A stretch of 64,000 nt of DNA from Sulfuritalea sp. (GTDB lineage: Bacteria; Pseudomonadota; Gammaproteobacteria; Burkholderiales; Rhodocyclaceae): assembly GCA_016708585.1 (NCBI GenBank), contig JADJFK010000016.1:62001-126000 (forward strand). The letters are read 5' to 3'. Each line of letters opens with the position of its first letter. Position 1 is the stretch's first letter. Both the position numbers and the translations under genes were made by a program. Below are positions 8,936 to 17,293 of the stretch, one piece after another. The notes beneath the pieces were generated by a model. It searched no databases and was not told where the DNA came from. It was given only the letters and a program-made list of their open reading frames with translations.

Positions 8936-9130
8936 ATGAAACTCAATGTTGGCGGCATCGATCGCGTAGTGCGTATTGCTGCAGGTCTTGGACTGGTTGG
9001 CTGGGCGGCCATGGGCGGCCCGGTGTGGGCGTGGATCGGCGTGGTGCCGTTGGCCACGGGCGCCATCGGCTGGTGTCCGCCCTACGCGATCTTCGGCTTC
9101 AGCACCTGCGCGGTGAAGAAGCAGGCCTGA
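8936..9130 (+). CDS. DUF2892 (YgaP transmembrane-like) membrane protein
   Basis: A 64-residue protein with an AAGGAGA ribosome site before ATG 8936. MKLNVGGIDRVVRIAAGLGL followed by a two-helix hairpin and GWCPPYAIFGFSTC is the DUF2892 signature, the same domain that anchors the YgaP rhodanese in E. coli. Such proteins often accompany sulfur or redox-sensing genes and Crp/Fnr regulators, as here. The conserved cysteines (GWCPPY and STC) face the C-terminal side. Function is not established. Confidence 0.88.
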   Translation: MKLNVGGIDRVVRIAAGLGLVGWAAMGGPVWAWIGVVPLATGAIGWCPPYAIFGFSTCAVKKQA

Positions 9131-9134
9131 GCCC

Positions 9135-10415
9135 TCACATGATCGGTTGCGGTGGGTCCATGGCCGGCCGCAGCCAGCGCAGCACTCCCAAGCCCGCGGC
9201 GCGGCCGCTGGCAAAGCAAGCGGTGAGCAGGTAGCCGCCGGTCGGGGCTTCCCAGTCGAGCATTTCACCCGCGCAGTATGTGCCGGGCACGGCCCGCAGC
9301 ATCAGGTTTTCGTCGAGTGCGGCGAAGTCTATGCCGCCGGCGCTGCTGATGGCTTCGTCGAGCGGGCGCGGCGAATCGAGGCGCAGCGGCAGCGACTTGA
9401 GGATCGCCGCGAGCCTTTCTGGCGCGGCGAGATCAAACGGCGTCGCATATTCGTGGAGCAGTGCGGCCTTTACACCCGTGATGCCGGCGCGCCGGCGCAG
9501 GTGGTTGGCCAGCGAATCGCGACCGCGCGGGTGCGCCAGGTCTTGCGTGAGGCGCTGCAGGTCGCGCCCCGGCGCCAGATCGATCCCGAGCGTGGCGCTG
9601 CCCGCCGTTTCGATGGTGTCGCGCAGCGGTGCCGACAGCGCGTAGACAAGATTGCCTTCGACGCCGTGTTCGGTGACTAGGAATTCGCCTTCCTGCTTGA
9701 TCACCGAACCATCCGGCGCCATGAACGCGGCGCCGACGTTCTTCACCGGCGTACCGGCATAGCGCTGTTTCATGTGTTCGCTCCATGCCACGTCGAAGCC
9801 GCAGTTGGCCGGACGCAGGCGTTCCACCTTGATGCCGCGCGCCGCCAGCAGCGGCACCCAGGCGCCGTCCGAACCCAGCTTCGCCCAACTGCCGCCGCCC
9901 AATGCCAGCACCGTGGCGTGGGCGCCGACTTTTGTCTCGCCCGCCGGCGTGGCGAAGCGCAGCGTCCCTTCGCCATCCCAGCCCAGCCAGCGATGGCGCG
10001 CGTGGAACACCACGCCTGCGGCGCGCAGCCGGTGCAGCCAGGCACGCAGCAGCGGCGCTGCCTTCATCTCATGCGGGAAGACGCGGCCCGAACTGCCGAC
10101 GAAGGTGGCGATGCCGAGTTCCTGCGCCCAGTCGCGCAGTTGCCGCGGGCCGAAATCCTCGAGCCAGTGGCCGACCTCGGCGCGGCGCGCGCCATACCGC
10201 GTGACGAAGACTTCAGGGGCCTCGGAATGCGTCAGGTTGAGCCCGCCGCGGCCGGCGAGCAGGAACTTGCGCGCCACGGACGGCATTGCATCATAGACAT
10301 CGACCCGCAGCCCGGCGGCGGCCAGCACCTCTGCGGCCATCAGTCCGGTCGGGCCGCCGCCGATGACGGCGATGCGATGCGGTGCTACGGCGGCTGCGGG
10401 CTTAGTGGCGGTCAC
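9135..10415 (-). CDS. HI0933/YhiN-family FAD-dependent oxidoreductase
   Basis: A 426-residue flavoprotein of unknown substrate. It has the N-terminal dinucleotide-binding motif AVIGGGPTGLMAAEVLAAAG, then RKFLLAGRGGLNLTHSE, the hallmark of the HI0933-like family, and a C-terminal FAD contact YCAGEMLDWEAPTGGYLL. The GTG start at 10415 overlaps the end of rsmA by 14 bases, so it is translationally coupled to it. Part of the middle (ETKVGAHATVLAL) is encoded by a diverged copy of the dispersed 23-nt motif. Confidence 0.9.
   Translation of the reverse strand: MTATKPAAAVAPHRIAVIGGGPTGLMAAEVLAAAGLRVDVYDAMPSVARKFLLAGRGGLNLTHSEAPEVFVTRYGARRAEVGHWLEDFGPRQLRDWAQELGIATFVGSSGRVFPHEMKAAPLLRAWLHRLRAAGVVFHARHRWLGWDGEGTLRFATPAGETKVGAHATVLALGGGSWAKLGSDGAWVPLLAARGIKVERLRPANCGFDVAWSEHMKQRYAGTPVKNVGAAFMAPDGSVIKQEGEFLVTEHGVEGNLVYALSAPLRDTIETAGSATLGIDLAPGRDLQRLTQDLAHPRGRDSLANHLRRRAGITGVKAALLHEYATPFDLAAPERLAAILKSLPLRLDSPRPLDEAISSAGGIDFAALDENLMLRAVPGTYCAGEMLDWEAPTGGYLLTACFASGRAAGLGVLRWLRPAMDPPQPIM
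9911..9933 (-). repeat. dispersed 23-nt motif, copy 2 (diverged)
   Basis: The reverse strand reads AAAAGTCGGCG then CCCACGCCACGG, three differences from consensus, all in the second half. It lies in sense orientation inside the HI0933-family gene. Confidence 0.55.
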
Positions 10416-11259
10416 GATCCGCCAGCGCGTTGGCGAGGCGCACGTAATCCGCCACGGCGATGTCTTCGGCGCGCGCCGTGGGCGCGATGCCCAGTGCGGC
10501 GAGGGCGTCCTCGCCGATGAATTCGCGCAGGGTGTTGCGCAGCATCTTGCGCCGCTGCGAGAAGGCCGCGGTGACCACCTTGGCGAACAGTGCCGGATCG
10601 GTCGCCGTCTCGCCGGCGCCGACTTCTTTCCTGGGGATCATGCGCACGATGGCGGAGTCGACCTTCGGTGGCGGGTTGAAGGCGCCGGGCGGCACGATGA
10701 ACAGGCGCTCCATGTGATAGCGGTACTGCAGCATCACCGAGAGCCGCCCATAGTCCTTGCTGCCCGGTTCGGCGACCATGCGATCCACGACTTCCTTCTG
10801 CAGCATGAAGTGCATGTCATACACCAGCGGCGCGAAGGGCACCAAATGGAACAGCAGCGGGCTGGAAATGTTGTAGGGCAGGTTGCCGACGATCTTCAGT
10901 CGCCCCGCGCCCTTCAAGGCGCCGAAGTCGAACTCCAGCGCATCGCCTTCGTGGATCGCCAGCCGTTCCGGCGTGAAGCGCTGCCGCAGGCGCGCGATCA
11001 GGTCGCGGTCGATCTCGACCACATGCAATTGGGCTAGGTGTTCGAGCAGCGGTTCGGTGAGCGCGCCCAGTCCTGGCCCGATTTCGACCACGGTGTCGCC
11101 GTCGCGCGGCGCGATGGCGTCGACGATCTTGCGGATGATGCCGTCGGACACCAGGAAGTTCTGGCCAAAACGGCGCCGGGGCCCCCCCCCCCTCCTTTGG
11201 GGCGCGGTTAGGGGGGGGGGCGGGGCGGGGCGGGTTAAGCGACCGGGAGCGAGCGCCAA
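10402..11259 (-). CDS. rsmA: 16S rRNA dimethyladenosine transferase (KsgA/RsmA); start region unreliable
   Basis: It dimethylates the two adjacent adenosines near the 3' end of 16S rRNA. RRRFGQNFLVSDGIIRKIV, the SAM motif VVEIGPGLGALTEPLL, VVEIDRD, IVGNLPYNISSPLL and AAFSQRRKMLRNTL are diagnostic. The open frame starts at TTG 11259, but its first ~27 residues come from a low-complexity G/C tract and are probably artefactual; family similarity begins at about 11178. The expected protein is about 258-262 residues. Downstream, HI0933 overlaps its stop. The neighbourhood matches the widespread surA-pdxA-rsmA order, with an amidotransferase-like gene inserted. Confidence 0.9.
   Translation of the reverse strand: MALAPGRLTRPAPPPPLTAPQRRGGGPRRRFGQNFLVSDGIIRKIVDAIAPRDGDTVVEIGPGLGALTEPLLEHLAQLHVVEIDRDLIARLRQRFTPERLAIHEGDALEFDFGALKGAGRLKIVGNLPYNISSPLLFHLVPFAPLVYDMHFMLQKEVVDRMVAEPGSKDYGRLSVMLQYRYHMERLFIVPPGAFNPPPKVDSAIVRMIPRKEVGAGETATDPALFAKVVTAAFSQRRKMLRNTLREFIGEDALAALGIAPTARAEDIAVADYVRLANALADRDRH
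10605..10627 (-). repeat. dispersed 23-nt motif, copy 3
   Basis: The reverse strand reads AGAAGTCGGCG then CCGGCGAGACGG. It is in sense orientation inside rsmA, encoding EVGAGETA in a loop of the C-terminal half. Confidence 0.8.
11178..11235. other. low-complexity G/C tract (probable consensus artefact)
   Basis: The stretch contains an 11-base C run, GGTTA, a 10-base G run and repeated CGGGG units. It replaces the expected start of rsmA. No coding or regulatory meaning can be read from it. Confidence 0.75.
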
Positions 11260-11292
11260 ACCGTTTCCGGGCGGTATGCCCGGCGACGCCTT

Positions 11293-12078
11293 TCATGCGG
11301 TGCGCGCCTCGGCCGCCGGCATGCCCTCGTGGAATACCATCAGGGTGCCGGGCTCCATCGTGGTCCAGGCTTCGTTGTCGGTCAGCGGCAGCGTGGCGAT
11401 CACGGCGACGCGGTCGTCGGGATTCGTCACCGCGCTGAAATCGACGCTGACGTCCTGGTCCTTCAGGTGGGCGACGGCGAACGGCGCCTGGCGCACGACG
11501 TAGGCCAGTTTGGTGGCGCAGTGGGCGTAAAGGCAGTTGCCATTGCTGAGCAGGAAGTTGAACTCGCCGCGGGCGGAAATTTCGCGCGTGATGTTCGCCA
11601 GGAAATCGAACATCGGCTGGCGCAGCGGCATCGCTTCGCCGAATTCCTCGCGCAGGCGTTGCAACAGGAAGCAGAAGGCCAGTTCGGAATCGGTGTCGCC
11701 GACCGGGACGAAGCTGCCGTCGAGGGTCGGGGCGAACTCCTTGAGGTTGCCGCCGTTATGGGCGAACAGCCAGTAGCGGCCCCACAGTTCGCGCTGGAAG
11801 GGATGGGTATTCTCCAGCGCGATGCGGCCCTGGGTCGCCTTGCGGATGTGGGCGATGACGTTTTTCGAACGGATCGGATAGTGGCGCACCAGTTCGGCCA
11901 CGGCCGAATGGGCCGACGGTTCGACGTCGAGAAAGACCCGGCAGCCCGGCCCTTCGAAGAAGGCGATGCCCCAGCCGTCCTGATGCACGTCGGTGAGCCC
12001 GCCGCGGCTGCGAAAGCCCTCGAAGGAGAAGCAGATGTCGGTGGGGGTGTTGCCGTTCATGCCGAGCAACTGAGCCAT
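11293..12078 (-). CDS. class II glutamine amidotransferase-like protein lacking the N-terminal cysteine
   Basis: A 261-residue protein of the YafJ-like class II (Ntn) amidotransferase family: PTDICFSFEGFRSRGG, HQDGWGIAFFEG, RSKNVIAHIRKATQG, NTHPFQRELWGRYWLFAHNG and VGDTDSELAFC are the amidotransferase-fold motifs. Active family members begin Met-Cys, the cysteine being the nucleophile after Met removal. This gene reads MAQLLGMNGN (ATG GCT CAG), so the nucleophile is Ala. No alternative start restores a cysteine. It lies between pdxA and rsmA; the pdxA frame runs through its 5' half. Confidence 0.85.
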   Translation of the reverse strand: MAQLLGMNGNTPTDICFSFEGFRSRGGLTDVHQDGWGIAFFEGPGCRVFLDVEPSAHSAVAELVRHYPIRSKNVIAHIRKATQGRIALENTHPFQRELWGRYWLFAHNGGNLKEFAPTLDGSFVPVGDTDSELAFCFLLQRLREEFGEAMPLRQPMFDFLANITREISARGEFNFLLSNGNCLYAHCATKLAYVVRQAPFAVAHLKDQDVSVDFSAVTNPDDRVAVIATLPLTDNEAWTTMEPGTLMVFHEGMPAAEARTA

Positions 12079-13069
12079 GGCACGGGGGGCGGCGCGGCGG
12101 CGGCCTGCGCGCCGCCATGTCGATTGCCGCATCGACAGCGGCAAACAGGCTTTGCGGGGAAGCTCTGCCGGTGCCGGCGAGGTCGAGCGCCGTGCCGTGG
12201 TCGACCGAAGTCCGGATCACCGGCAGGCCCAGCGTGACGTTGATGCCCTCGTCGAAGGCGGCGTACTTGAGCACGCCGAGGCCCTGGTCGTGGTACATCG
12301 CCAGTTGCGCATCGGAGCCGGCGAGGACGTTCCTGGTAAACAGCGTATCGGCGGGCAGCGGGCCGACCAGATTCATGCCCTCGGCGCGCAGCTTGTCCAG
12401 CACCGGGGCGATCACCTCGATTTCCTCGCGGCCCATGTGGCCGCCTTCGCCGGCATGGGGGTTGAGGCCGGCGACGAGGATGCGCGGCGCGGCAATGCCG
12501 AACTTGTTGCGCAGGTCGGCGTGGAGGATGCGCAGGGTGGTTTCCAGGTCGTCGCGCGTGATGGCGGCGGCGACGTCCTTCAACGGCAGGTGTGTGGTGG
12601 CCAGTGCGACGCGCAGTCCGGCGCCGGCCAGCATCATCACCACGCGCGGCGTGCCCGTATGCTCGGCCAGGTATTCGGTGTGGCCGCTGAAGGGGATGCC
12701 GGCATCGTTGATGACGCCCTTGTGCACCGGCGCGGTGACCATCGCCGCATACCCGCCGCCGACGCAGCCGGCCAGCGCGGCGTCGAGCAGGTCGAGCACG
12801 TAGCGCGCGTTGGCCGGGTCGAGCCGTCCCGCCAGCGCCGACTTTTGCAGGGGGATGTGCCTGATTTCGATGCGGCCGGCATCGAGTCCGAGTTGCGCGG
12901 CGCGCGCCACCAGCAGTTTGCTGTCACCCAGCACCACCAGTCGCGCCGGCCACGTGCGCTCGGCCAGCCGCAGGCAGATGTCAGGGCCGATGCCTGCCGG
13001 TTCGCCGGAAGTGACCGCGATTGTCGGCAGCGGAAGGCCGTCAGCGCTCTTCGACGCGGAATTCGACAT
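11756..13069 (-). CDS. pdxA: 4-hydroxythreonine-4-phosphate dehydrogenase (3' end unclear)
   Basis: It acts in pyridoxal phosphate synthesis, oxidising 4-phosphohydroxy-threonine. PTIAVTSGEPAGIGPDI, MVTAPVHKGVI, PFSGHTEYLAEHT, LNPHAGEGGHMGREE, AMYHDQGLGVLKY and RTSVDHGTALDLAG are all present. Start ATG 13069 overlaps the surA 3' end by 29 bases. Family similarity stops near AAIDMAARR at about 12090 (normal length ~330), but no stop follows in frame until 11756; the last ~108 codons overlie the amidotransferase gene in another frame. A frameshift in the C/G run near 12090-12100 or a lost stop is likely. Copy 4 of the 23-nt motif encodes QKSALAGR. Confidence 0.88.
   Translation of the reverse strand: MSNSASKSADGLPLPTIAVTSGEPAGIGPDICLRLAERTWPARLVVLGDSKLLVARAAQLGLDAGRIEIRHIPLQKSALAGRLDPANARYVLDLLDAALAGCVGGGYAAMVTAPVHKGVINDAGIPFSGHTEYLAEHTGTPRVVMMLAGAGLRVALATTHLPLKDVAAAITRDDLETTLRILHADLRNKFGIAAPRILVAGLNPHAGEGGHMGREEIEVIAPVLDKLRAEGMNLVGPLPADTLFTRNVLAGSDAQLAMYHDQGLGVLKYAAFDEGINVTLGLPVIRTSVDHGTALDLAGTGRASPQSLFAAVDAAIDMAARRPPPRRPPCHGSVARHERQHPHRHLLLLRGLSQPRRAHRRASGRLGHRLLRRAGLPGLSRRRTVGPFGRGRTGAPLSDPFEKRHRPHPQGDPGPHRAGEYPSLPARTVGPLLAVRP
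12824..12846 (-). repeat. dispersed 23-nt motif, copy 4
   Basis: The reverse strand reads AAAAGTCGGCG then CTGGCGGGACGG. It is in sense orientation inside pdxA, in the second reading frame (KSALAGR). Confidence 0.82.
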
Positions 13070-14354
13070 AGGCACGGTCGCGGATTTGCCGGACCCAGTC
13101 CTGGTAGGCCTCGTCGGCCTTGCGTTCGCGCAGCACCTGGCGTGCCGCGAGCCGCTGCCGTTCGTCGGTGACATTTTCGGTACGACGCTCCAGCACCTGG
13201 ATCAGGTGGAAGCCGAAGGGTGACTGCACCGGCTGGCTGATCTGGTTTATTTTCAGCGCATCCATCGCCGCCTCGAAGTCGGGCACGGTATCGCCCTGGT
13301 ACAGCCAGCCCAGGTCGCCGCCTTTCGCCGCGGAGAGGTCGTTGGAGTGCAGGCGCGCCAGCTCGGCGAAGTCGGCGCCGTTCTCCAGCCGTTCCTTGAG
13401 CGCGACCAGTTTGCGCTTCGCCTCGGCTTCGGATACGAGTTCGTTGACCTTGATCAGGATATGGCGGGCGCGGGTCTGCTTCAGCGCCGCCACCGGCTTG
13501 GCGGCGCCACCGGCCTGGTCGATCAGCTTGACGATGTGGAAGCCGGCCGGGCTGCGCAGGATGTCGCTGACTTCGCCAGGCTTGAGCTTCTTCACCGCGT
13601 CGGCATAGAGCGCCGGCAGGCGGTCGAGCGGCCGCGCGCCCATGAGTCCGCCGGAAAGCCCGTCGGGTGCGTCGGAATAGCTGGCGGCCACCTTGGCGAA
13701 ATCGTCACCGCGGCGGATCTGGTCCAGCGCGGCCCGTGCCCGCGCGCCGATGCGCATCAACTGGTCGGGGGTTGCCTGCTCCGGTACCCGCAGGATGATG
13801 TGTGCGGTGCGCACTTCGATGTTGGCGCTGCCGCCTCCGGCCACGAGGTTCGCCAGGTAGTTGTCGATCTCGCCATCGGTAACCACGACGCGGCTTTGCA
13901 CTTCGCGTTCGCGCAGGCGCGAGAGGACGATCTCCTCGCGAATCTCCTCGCGGAACTTGGCCCAGGCGATGCCGTCCTTTTCCAGCGCCGCGCGGAAGTC
14001 CTGCAACGGGAGCTTGTTGCCTTCGGCGATGCGGCGCATGGCGGCGTCGAGGTCAAGATCCGATACGCGCAGCCCGGTTTCCTTGGCGTACTGGAGCTGC
14101 ACGCGATCGGTGATCATGCGCTCGAGCAGCTGCTTTTCCAGGACTTCGCGCGGCGGCAGCTGCACCTTCTGGTCGCGCAACTGGCGCTCCACGGTGGCGA
14201 GGCGGGCGCGCAGCTCGTAGGCGGTGATGGCTTCGTCGTTGACCACGGCGATGATGCGGTCGACCTCCAGCGGCTGCGCGCGTGGCGTCTGGGCATGGGC
14301 CAGCGAGATGGCGAGGCTGGAGAGCAGGCAGAGCAGCAGAATGCGAAATTTCAT
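13041..14354 (-). CDS. surA: periplasmic chaperone / peptidyl-prolyl isomerase SurA
   Basis: A 437-residue protein with a Sec signal peptide (MKFRILLLCLLSSLAISLAH, cleavage after AHA). The SurA N-terminal domain (VDRIIAVVNDEAITAYEL) is followed by two parvulin domains (ADQ-type start TAHIILRVPEQATPDQL and ARHILIKVNELVSEAEA). SurA escorts outer-membrane proteins, including LptD, to the BAM complex. Start ATG 14354 overlaps the lptD stop (ATGA), a conserved coupling of chaperone and client. An upstream in-frame extension to 14648 lies inside lptD and is rejected. Confidence 0.96.
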   Translation of the reverse strand: MKFRILLLCLLSSLAISLAHAQTPRAQPLEVDRIIAVVNDEAITAYELRARLATVERQLRDQKVQLPPREVLEKQLLERMITDRVQLQYAKETGLRVSDLDLDAAMRRIAEGNKLPLQDFRAALEKDGIAWAKFREEIREEIVLSRLREREVQSRVVVTDGEIDNYLANLVAGGGSANIEVRTAHIILRVPEQATPDQLMRIGARARAALDQIRRGDDFAKVAASYSDAPDGLSGGLMGARPLDRLPALYADAVKKLKPGEVSDILRSPAGFHIVKLIDQAGGAAKPVAALKQTRARHILIKVNELVSEAEAKRKLVALKERLENGADFAELARLHSNDLSAAKGGDLGWLYQGDTVPDFEAAMDALKINQISQPVQSPFGFHLIQVLERRTENVTDERQRLAARQVLRERKADEAYQDWVRQIRDRAYVEFRVEER

Positions 14355-17185
14355 GGCGTATCGAAGGGCGACTCGGAGTTTTGCTGGTTGATCAGGCCGT
14401 AGCCGGGCACGTTGCGCTTGAGCATTTCGAGCGGGTTGGTGCCGACTTTGGCAAAGCCGTTGAATTCCAGCTGGACGAAGAAAGACGTGTTGGAATCCCG
14501 TTCCTGCGTCGCCAGGCGCTGGAACACCACGCGCCCGATCCAGCAGCCACCGTCGTACTCGAGGCCGGCGACGGTCTCGACCATGCGGCTCTCCTTGACC
14601 GAGTAGTTGATGCGGCCGACGCCATGCCAGCCGCCGGCGAGCGGCCACTGCCCCGAGACGTCGATCTGGCTCAAACCGGGCTGCTGCAGCTGGTCGCGGG
14701 TGTAGCGATAGCCCGCATTGAGCACCTTGCCCGCTTCAGGCTGGTAGCGCCCGCCGACGTTGAAACGTTCCATGCGGCGTACCTGCGGGCTGTACTGCAG
14801 GTTGGCATCGGCATAGGTTTTCGCCAGGATTTGTCCGGAGAACGAACCGAGCAGGTCGGCATAGCGGTCGGTGCGCAGCACTTCGGCGGGCGACGTCGGA
14901 GTCGCCGGCAGGCCGACCTTCTGGTCGGTGAAGTAGAAGCGCTGGCCGAAGGAGGCGCGCATGGTTTCGGCGCCGGTTTCCGGATCCAGCAGTCGTGAGG
15001 AAATCATCGCCGTCAGCTGGTTGGCATCGCCGATGCGGTCGGGGCCGCCATAGCGGTTTTCGGCGAAGGTCTGGGCGAAGTTGTAGTCCGTGGTGCTCGT
15101 GTCGAATACCGGGATCCGGTCCTGGTTGCGGTTCGGCACGTACAGGTAGTAAAGGCGCGGTTCCAGCGTCTGAATCAGCGACTTGCCCTGCCATCCGAAG
15201 TCGCGCTCGAAGACGACCCCCGAATCCACGCTGAACAGCGGAACGTTGCGCGTGATCGTGTCCGGCCCGCCGATGACGACGCCATTCACGTCGTAGCGGG
15301 TATCGAGATCGTAGCGGGTGGAATGCAGGCCGAGCTTGGGCGTGATGCTCAGGATGTCGGTCTGCAGGGGCAGCGAAAGCTGCGGGTACATGACGACGCG
15401 CTTGCCCTCGGTGGTGGTCGAGTTGCCGCTGCGGAAGTCGACGTACTCGCCCTTGAATCCAAATGTCATTCCATGCGGCAGGTCGCCGCGACTGGCGGTG
15501 ACCGTCACCTGCGGCAGGCGCCGGTAAGGCTCCGTCACCGGCGGCAGGTCCGGATCCTGCAGGGTTTGGTAGCGCTGCGCCAGCAGGTTGGCCGACCACC
15601 AGCCGCCGCTGTAGCTGAGCGTGCCCTGGCGCAGCAGGTTGGTGCGCGAGACCACTCCCGCACCGCTGCCCAGGTCGCTGAAGAAGGTGTCGTCGGAGAC
15701 GCCGTTGAGGTCCAGCGTGCCGTACAGGCCGTAGCCGAAGTTCTGCCGGTGCTTCACCGAGTAGGACGATCGCCGGATGTCGTTCTCCAGCTTGTCTTCG
15801 TTCAAATATTGACCATTGATGGTGCCACTGTAACTGGATTGCAGATAGCGGTACTCGCCGTTCCAGAGCATGCCGCGCTTTTCCATGTAGCGCGGCGCGA
15901 CGGTCGCATCCATGTTGGGCGCGATGTTCCAGTAGAACGGCTGGGTGAACTCGATGCCGCTTTTGCTGGTGGAGCCAGCCGTGGGGGTCAGCAGGCCGCT
16001 CTTGCGCTCGTTGTTGAGCGAGAAGTTCAGCCAAGGCGAATAGAGGATGGGCGTCCCCAGGAAAACCAGGGTGGCATCGCGCGCGGTGCCTTCCTCCGCA
16101 TCGTAGTCAAGGCGCAAATCGGCAGTGCGGACGAACCAGTCGGGATCGCGCCCCGCCACCGGCGCACAGGTGCTGTAGGTGGCATCGGTGAGGCGGTACC
16201 TGCCCTCGCCCTCGAAATCCATGCGCGCGGCTGCACCATGTCCGGTGGTGAGGCCCGTCGCTTCGGGCTCTTCGTCGCCGGTCCAGATCGCGCCGGTCTT
16301 GATGATCGCGGTCGACGGATTTGCCGACCGGCGTTCCTCGGTGCCGGTCCACAAGGTCGGCGCCGATCCGGTCTTGATGCGGCGGATGCTGTATTCGGGC
16401 TGTTCGAAGAAGCCGGTGCTTTCCTCCATCTGCATGCGCATGCGCGGCCCCTGCACGCGGTCGCCGTCGCGCGAGAGGCGGACGTTGCCTTCCGCTTCGA
16501 TTTCCTCGATCGGCTGGCGATAGGTCAGGCGGTCGCTCTGCAGGCTGGAATTGCGCTTGCGCAATTCGACGCTGCCTTCGGCGACGAGTTCGATATCGGT
16601 CCTGCCGGCGATCCTGTCGGCAGCGACGAAGGTCGGCAGCGTTTCGCCGGGCTGCTTGAGCCATGGCATGACGCCCGACGCGGGCTTCAGTTCCGGAGCC
16701 GGCAGTTCGCCTGCCGCGACGTGGGCCGAATAGAGCGGCGGCAGCGTGCGTTCGGCCACCTGCGGCGGTTCCTGCGGTTTCTGGATGGCTTCCGCCGCCG
16801 TCAACTGCGGCGTGGCCGCGGGTGCGGCCGGTTGCGCGGGCGATGCGGAACTTGCCGTGGCGCTTGCCGCCGCCGGCGTTGCAGATTTCGCCGAAGGTGC
16901 ACCGGGGGCGGGCCGGGGTACGGGTGCGGTTGCGGCCCGCGCCTGTTCGGCGGTCAGATCGACGCGTGCTGTCGGTGGCGCCTCCACCACGCGCGGGGCG
17001 GGTGCAACCGGCCTGGCGATGGCGGCGGGTTCGACAACGGCGGGCACCGGCGGCGTACCCGCGCCCAGCAGGGCGGGATTCACGCGCAAAGGCGGCAGCG
17101 GTTCGGCCACGGCGGAACCCGCAGCCAGCGCCAGCAAGGCGAGCAGTGAGCCGGGGCCGAATTGTCCGCGATGCGATTGAGACAT
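14351..17185 (-). CDS. lptD: LPS-assembly protein LptD
   Basis: A 944-residue outer-membrane beta barrel that inserts lipopolysaccharide into the outer leaflet together with LptE. A signal peptide (LLALLALAAGSAVAEP) is followed by an unusual Pro/Ala-rich linker (about residues 28-165), then the OstA/LptA-like domain (IELVAEGSVELRKRNSSLQS, PIEEIEAEGNVRLSRDG) and the barrel (about 330-944). C-terminal motifs are LEYDGGCWIGRVVFQR and GFAKVGTNPLEMLKRNVPGY. The usual early cysteine pair is not obvious; cysteines remain in STCAPVAGRD and GGCW. Divergent from amgK. Confidence 0.95.
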   Translation of the reverse strand: MSQSHRGQFGPGSLLALLALAAGSAVAEPLPPLRVNPALLGAGTPPVPAVVEPAAIARPVAPAPRVVEAPPTARVDLTAEQARAATAPVPRPAPGAPSAKSATPAAASATASSASPAQPAAPAATPQLTAAEAIQKPQEPPQVAERTLPPLYSAHVAAGELPAPELKPASGVMPWLKQPGETLPTFVAADRIAGRTDIELVAEGSVELRKRNSSLQSDRLTYRQPIEEIEAEGNVRLSRDGDRVQGPRMRMQMEESTGFFEQPEYSIRRIKTGSAPTLWTGTEERRSANPSTAIIKTGAIWTGDEEPEATGLTTGHGAAARMDFEGEGRYRLTDATYSTCAPVAGRDPDWFVRTADLRLDYDAEEGTARDATLVFLGTPILYSPWLNFSLNNERKSGLLTPTAGSTSKSGIEFTQPFYWNIAPNMDATVAPRYMEKRGMLWNGEYRYLQSSYSGTINGQYLNEDKLENDIRRSSYSVKHRQNFGYGLYGTLDLNGVSDDTFFSDLGSGAGVVSRTNLLRQGTLSYSGGWWSANLLAQRYQTLQDPDLPPVTEPYRRLPQVTVTASRGDLPHGMTFGFKGEYVDFRSGNSTTTEGKRVVMYPQLSLPLQTDILSITPKLGLHSTRYDLDTRYDVNGVVIGGPDTITRNVPLFSVDSGVVFERDFGWQGKSLIQTLEPRLYYLYVPNRNQDRIPVFDTSTTDYNFAQTFAENRYGGPDRIGDANQLTAMISSRLLDPETGAETMRASFGQRFYFTDQKVGLPATPTSPAEVLRTDRYADLLGSFSGQILAKTYADANLQYSPQVRRMERFNVGGRYQPEAGKVLNAGYRYTRDQLQQPGLSQIDVSGQWPLAGGWHGVGRINYSVKESRMVETVAGLEYDGGCWIGRVVFQRLATQERDSNTSFFVQLEFNGFAKVGTNPLEMLKRNVPGYGLINQQNSESPFDTP

Positions 17186-17276
17186 GCCGTATCGGTGAGT
17201 GGGTGCAGCGGTGACGGAACGATGCAGACGCGAACGCGGCGTACTGCGTGCCGGGGAACCTCTTGTCGGCCGATGC

Positions 17277-17293
17277 TAGAATCGCGGATTCTA
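17277..17293. promoter_or_regulatory. palindromic divergent -10 region between lptD and amgK
   Basis: TAGAATC GCG GATTCTA is a perfect inverted repeat in the 181-base divergent region. Read rightwards it gives an extended -10 (TGC TAGAAT) toward amgK; read leftwards it gives TGT TAGAAT toward lptD. No good -35 was found on either side, in keeping with extended -10 promoters. The two polymerase sites would overlap and exclude each other. Confidence 0.55.

Noticed and set aside
13371..13393. GAAGTCGGCGCCG in surA resembling half of the 23-nt motif
   Set aside because: Only the first half matches and the residues (GADFAEL) are normal for the parvulin domain.
14440..14458. GTGCCGACTTTGG in lptD resembling the reverse motif
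   Set aside because: Encodes the conserved KVGTNPLEML segment of LptD; second half of the motif absent.
15323..17149. 608-codon plus-strand open frame opposite lptD
   Set aside because: Arg/Gly/His-rich shadow sequence without ribosome site or motif; lptD explains the region.
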